Shown: positions 5,097 to 6,224 of the stretch, piece by piece
How positions within the stretch are numbered: the first letter of the stretch is position 1
Layout: each line of letters starts with the position of its first letter
Source: Nitrospirota bacterium
GTDB lineage: Bacteria > Nitrospirota > Thermodesulfovibrionia > Thermodesulfovibrionales > SM23-35
Assembly (NCBI GenBank): GCA_016212245.1
Contig: JACRGU010000173.1
Span: forward strand, 1-6,224
DNA length: 6,224 nt
Direction: 5' to 3'
Notes under the pieces: model-generated
Databases searched by the model: none
What the model was told of the DNA's origin: nothing
What the model saw: only the letters and a program-made list of their open reading frames with translations
Program-made: the position numbers and the translations under genes

Positions 5097-6224
5097 ATGG
5101 GGTTAATGATGAAAGAGAAGAAGGCAGTTACAAAGGAAGTAGCCAAAAGGTATCAGAAGGCATCTAAGAAACAGAAAGGGGTGATACTGAATGAGTTTAT
5201 AGCCCTTACCGGTTACAATCGTTGCTATGCAAGTTATGTTCTGAGGAACTCAGGCAAAAGGGTACTTGTAAGGGTAAAAGGTAAGATAGTAGCGGTAATC
5301 CTTGGGCATCCAAGGCAGAAGACAGTGAGGCAAAGGAAGAGGATTTATGATGAAAAGGTTTTGCATGTATTAAGGAGCATATGGCTTATTTCAGACTATA
5401 TATGTGGCAAGAGGCTTGCTCCACTTCTTAAGGAGATGATACCTAAATTAGAGAAGTTCAAGGAAATAAAGTTAGAGGCTCAAACAAGAAAGAAACTTCT
5501 CAGAATAAGTCCAGCTACTATAGACAGGTTGCTTGCAGCCGACAGAAAGAGGCAATCCCTTAAAGGCAGGGCAAGAACAAAGCCGGGGACACTTCTAAAG
5601 CACCAGATACCCATAAGGACATTTTCTGAGTGGGATGATATGAGACCTGGATTTGTAGAGATAGACCTTGTAGGGCACGATGGAGGTGATGCAGGAGGTG
5701 AGTTTGCATATACTCTTGATCTTACTGATGTATGCACGGGCTGGACAGAGACAGAAGCGATAAGAAACAGAGCTCAGAAGTGGGCATTTGAGGCATTGAT
5801 TAGAATTCAGGAGAGATTACCCTTTAAACTTCTTGGATTAGATTCAGATAACGATGGTGCATTCATAAATGATCATCTCTTAAGGTACTGCAACGAAAAA
5901 CAGATTACATTTACACGTTCAAGGCCTTATAGGAAAAATGACAACTGCTTTGTAGAGCAGAAGAACTACTCTATTGTAAGGAGAGCAGTGGGCTATCTGC
6001 GATATGACACAGAAGAAGAACTGAAGATTCTCAATGAACTATACAGACATCTTAGGCTTTATACAAACTTCTTCCAACCCGTCATGAAACTCAGGGAAAA
6101 GACAAGGATTGGAAGCAGGGTTACAAAGAAGTATGATATTGCAAAAACCCCCTATCAAAGGCTTATGGAATTCTCTTGTCCACAAAAAGAGACAAAAGAT
6201 GCTCTTACAAAACAGTATGAAATG
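5097..6224 (+). CDS. DDE (rve integrase-core) transposase, C-terminus cut by window edge
   Basis: Catalyses cut-and-paste or copy-out transposition of its own element. The frame is open for 376 codons to the window edge. The N-terminus (about 8-50, AVTKEVAKRYQKAS... LTGYNRCYASYVLRN) is a helix-turn-helix, followed by a second helical DNA-binding region (about 80-150, including ISPATIDRLL). The rve catalytic core begins at about 183 and shows the DDE triad: D190 in FVEIDLVGH, D251 in LDSDNDGAF and E287 in NCFVEQKN, with exactly 35 residues between the last two (the D35E spacing). GEFAYTLDLTDVCTGWTE (201-218) is the usual second strand region. No stop or frameshift is seen, so this copy may be functional if the rest is intact. 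Start: the first ATG at 5097 has AGGAGG (5086-5091) five bases upstream; two further in-frame ATGs at codons 4 and 5 lie too far from it. Exact IS family not assigned. Confidence 0.93.
   Translation, partial: MGLMMKEKKAVTKEVAKRYQKASKKQKGVILNEFIALTGYNRCYASYVLRNSGKRVLVRVKGKIVAVILGHPRQKTVRQRKRIYDEKVLHVLRSIWLISDYICGKRLAPLLKEMIPKLEKFKEIKLEAQTRKKLLRISPATIDRLLAADRKRQSLKGRARTKPGTLLKHQIPIRTFSEWDDMRPGFVEIDLVGHDGGDAGGEFAYTLDLTDVCTGWTETEAIRNRAQKWAFEALIRIQERLPFKLLGLDSDNDGAFINDHLLRYCNEKQITFTRSRPYRKNDNCFVEQKNYSIVRRAVGYLRYDTEEELKILNELYRHLRLYTNFFQPVMKLREKTRIGSRVTKKYDIAKTPYQRLMEFSCPQKETKDALTKQYEM

Larger units (their letters stand above)
4984..6224 (+). mobile_element. Insertion sequence, left end plus transposase, right end outside the window
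   Basis: The element comprises the iterated terminal repeats and the DDE transposase gene on the plus strand, opposite to the neighbouring operon. The left boundary near 4984 (TGAAACG...) is an estimate: it lies between the operon's -35 box and the first repeat. No inverted repeat partner or target duplication can be tested here. The family is an rve-type DDE element; I would look among IS481-like and unclassified (ISNCY) groups, without assigning it. Confidence 0.7.

Overview
The window looks like a chromosomal segment of an anaerobic, moderately AT-rich bacterium. Strong AGGAGG-type ribosome sites, almost exclusive AGA/AGG arginine codons in the transposase, an exporter of the TauE/SafE class with a long cytoplasmic loop, tandem universal stress proteins and a CCCCCC/GGGGGG palindromic repeat all remind me of Nitrospirota or Desulfobacterota (sulfur-metabolising lineages). 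That taxonomic guess is inference only; no marker gene is present.

Layout. At the left edge, 1-564 (minus) is a GntR/HutC-type regulator whose C-terminus lies outside the window. A near-perfect palindrome just upstream of it is a likely autoregulatory operator. A 416-base stretch (565-980) follows with no convincing gene. From 4883 down to 981 (minus) runs a probable single operon: TauE/SafE-type exporter, small three-helix membrane protein (DUF1634-like), tandem universal stress protein (USP), a tiny frameshifted membrane-peptide gene (my own call), a two-CBS-domain protein, and a second tandem USP paralogous to the first. The first three genes are tightly packed (10-base and 1-base gaps, with stop codon and ribosome site overlapping). 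The last part is looser and carries two strong hairpin/palindrome elements. A good sigma70-type promoter (TTGACT, 17 bases, TATTAT) sits at 4955-4983. At the right, 5097-6224 (plus) is a DDE (rve) transposase cut by the window edge. It is preceded by iterated ~35-base repeats that probably form the left end of the insertion sequence, directly abutting the operon promoter.

How the genes may work together: the exporter and its small membrane partner would move an anion (sulfite, sulfonate or similar) across the inner membrane. The two USPs keep all four ATP-binding motifs, and the CBS pair is an adenylate-binding fold, so the operon looks like a transporter packaged with nucleotide sensors. This coupling is a hypothesis. 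The most unusual items are the hidden 37-residue membrane peptide broken by one base in a T-run, and the insertion-sequence end placed exactly at the operon's -35 box.
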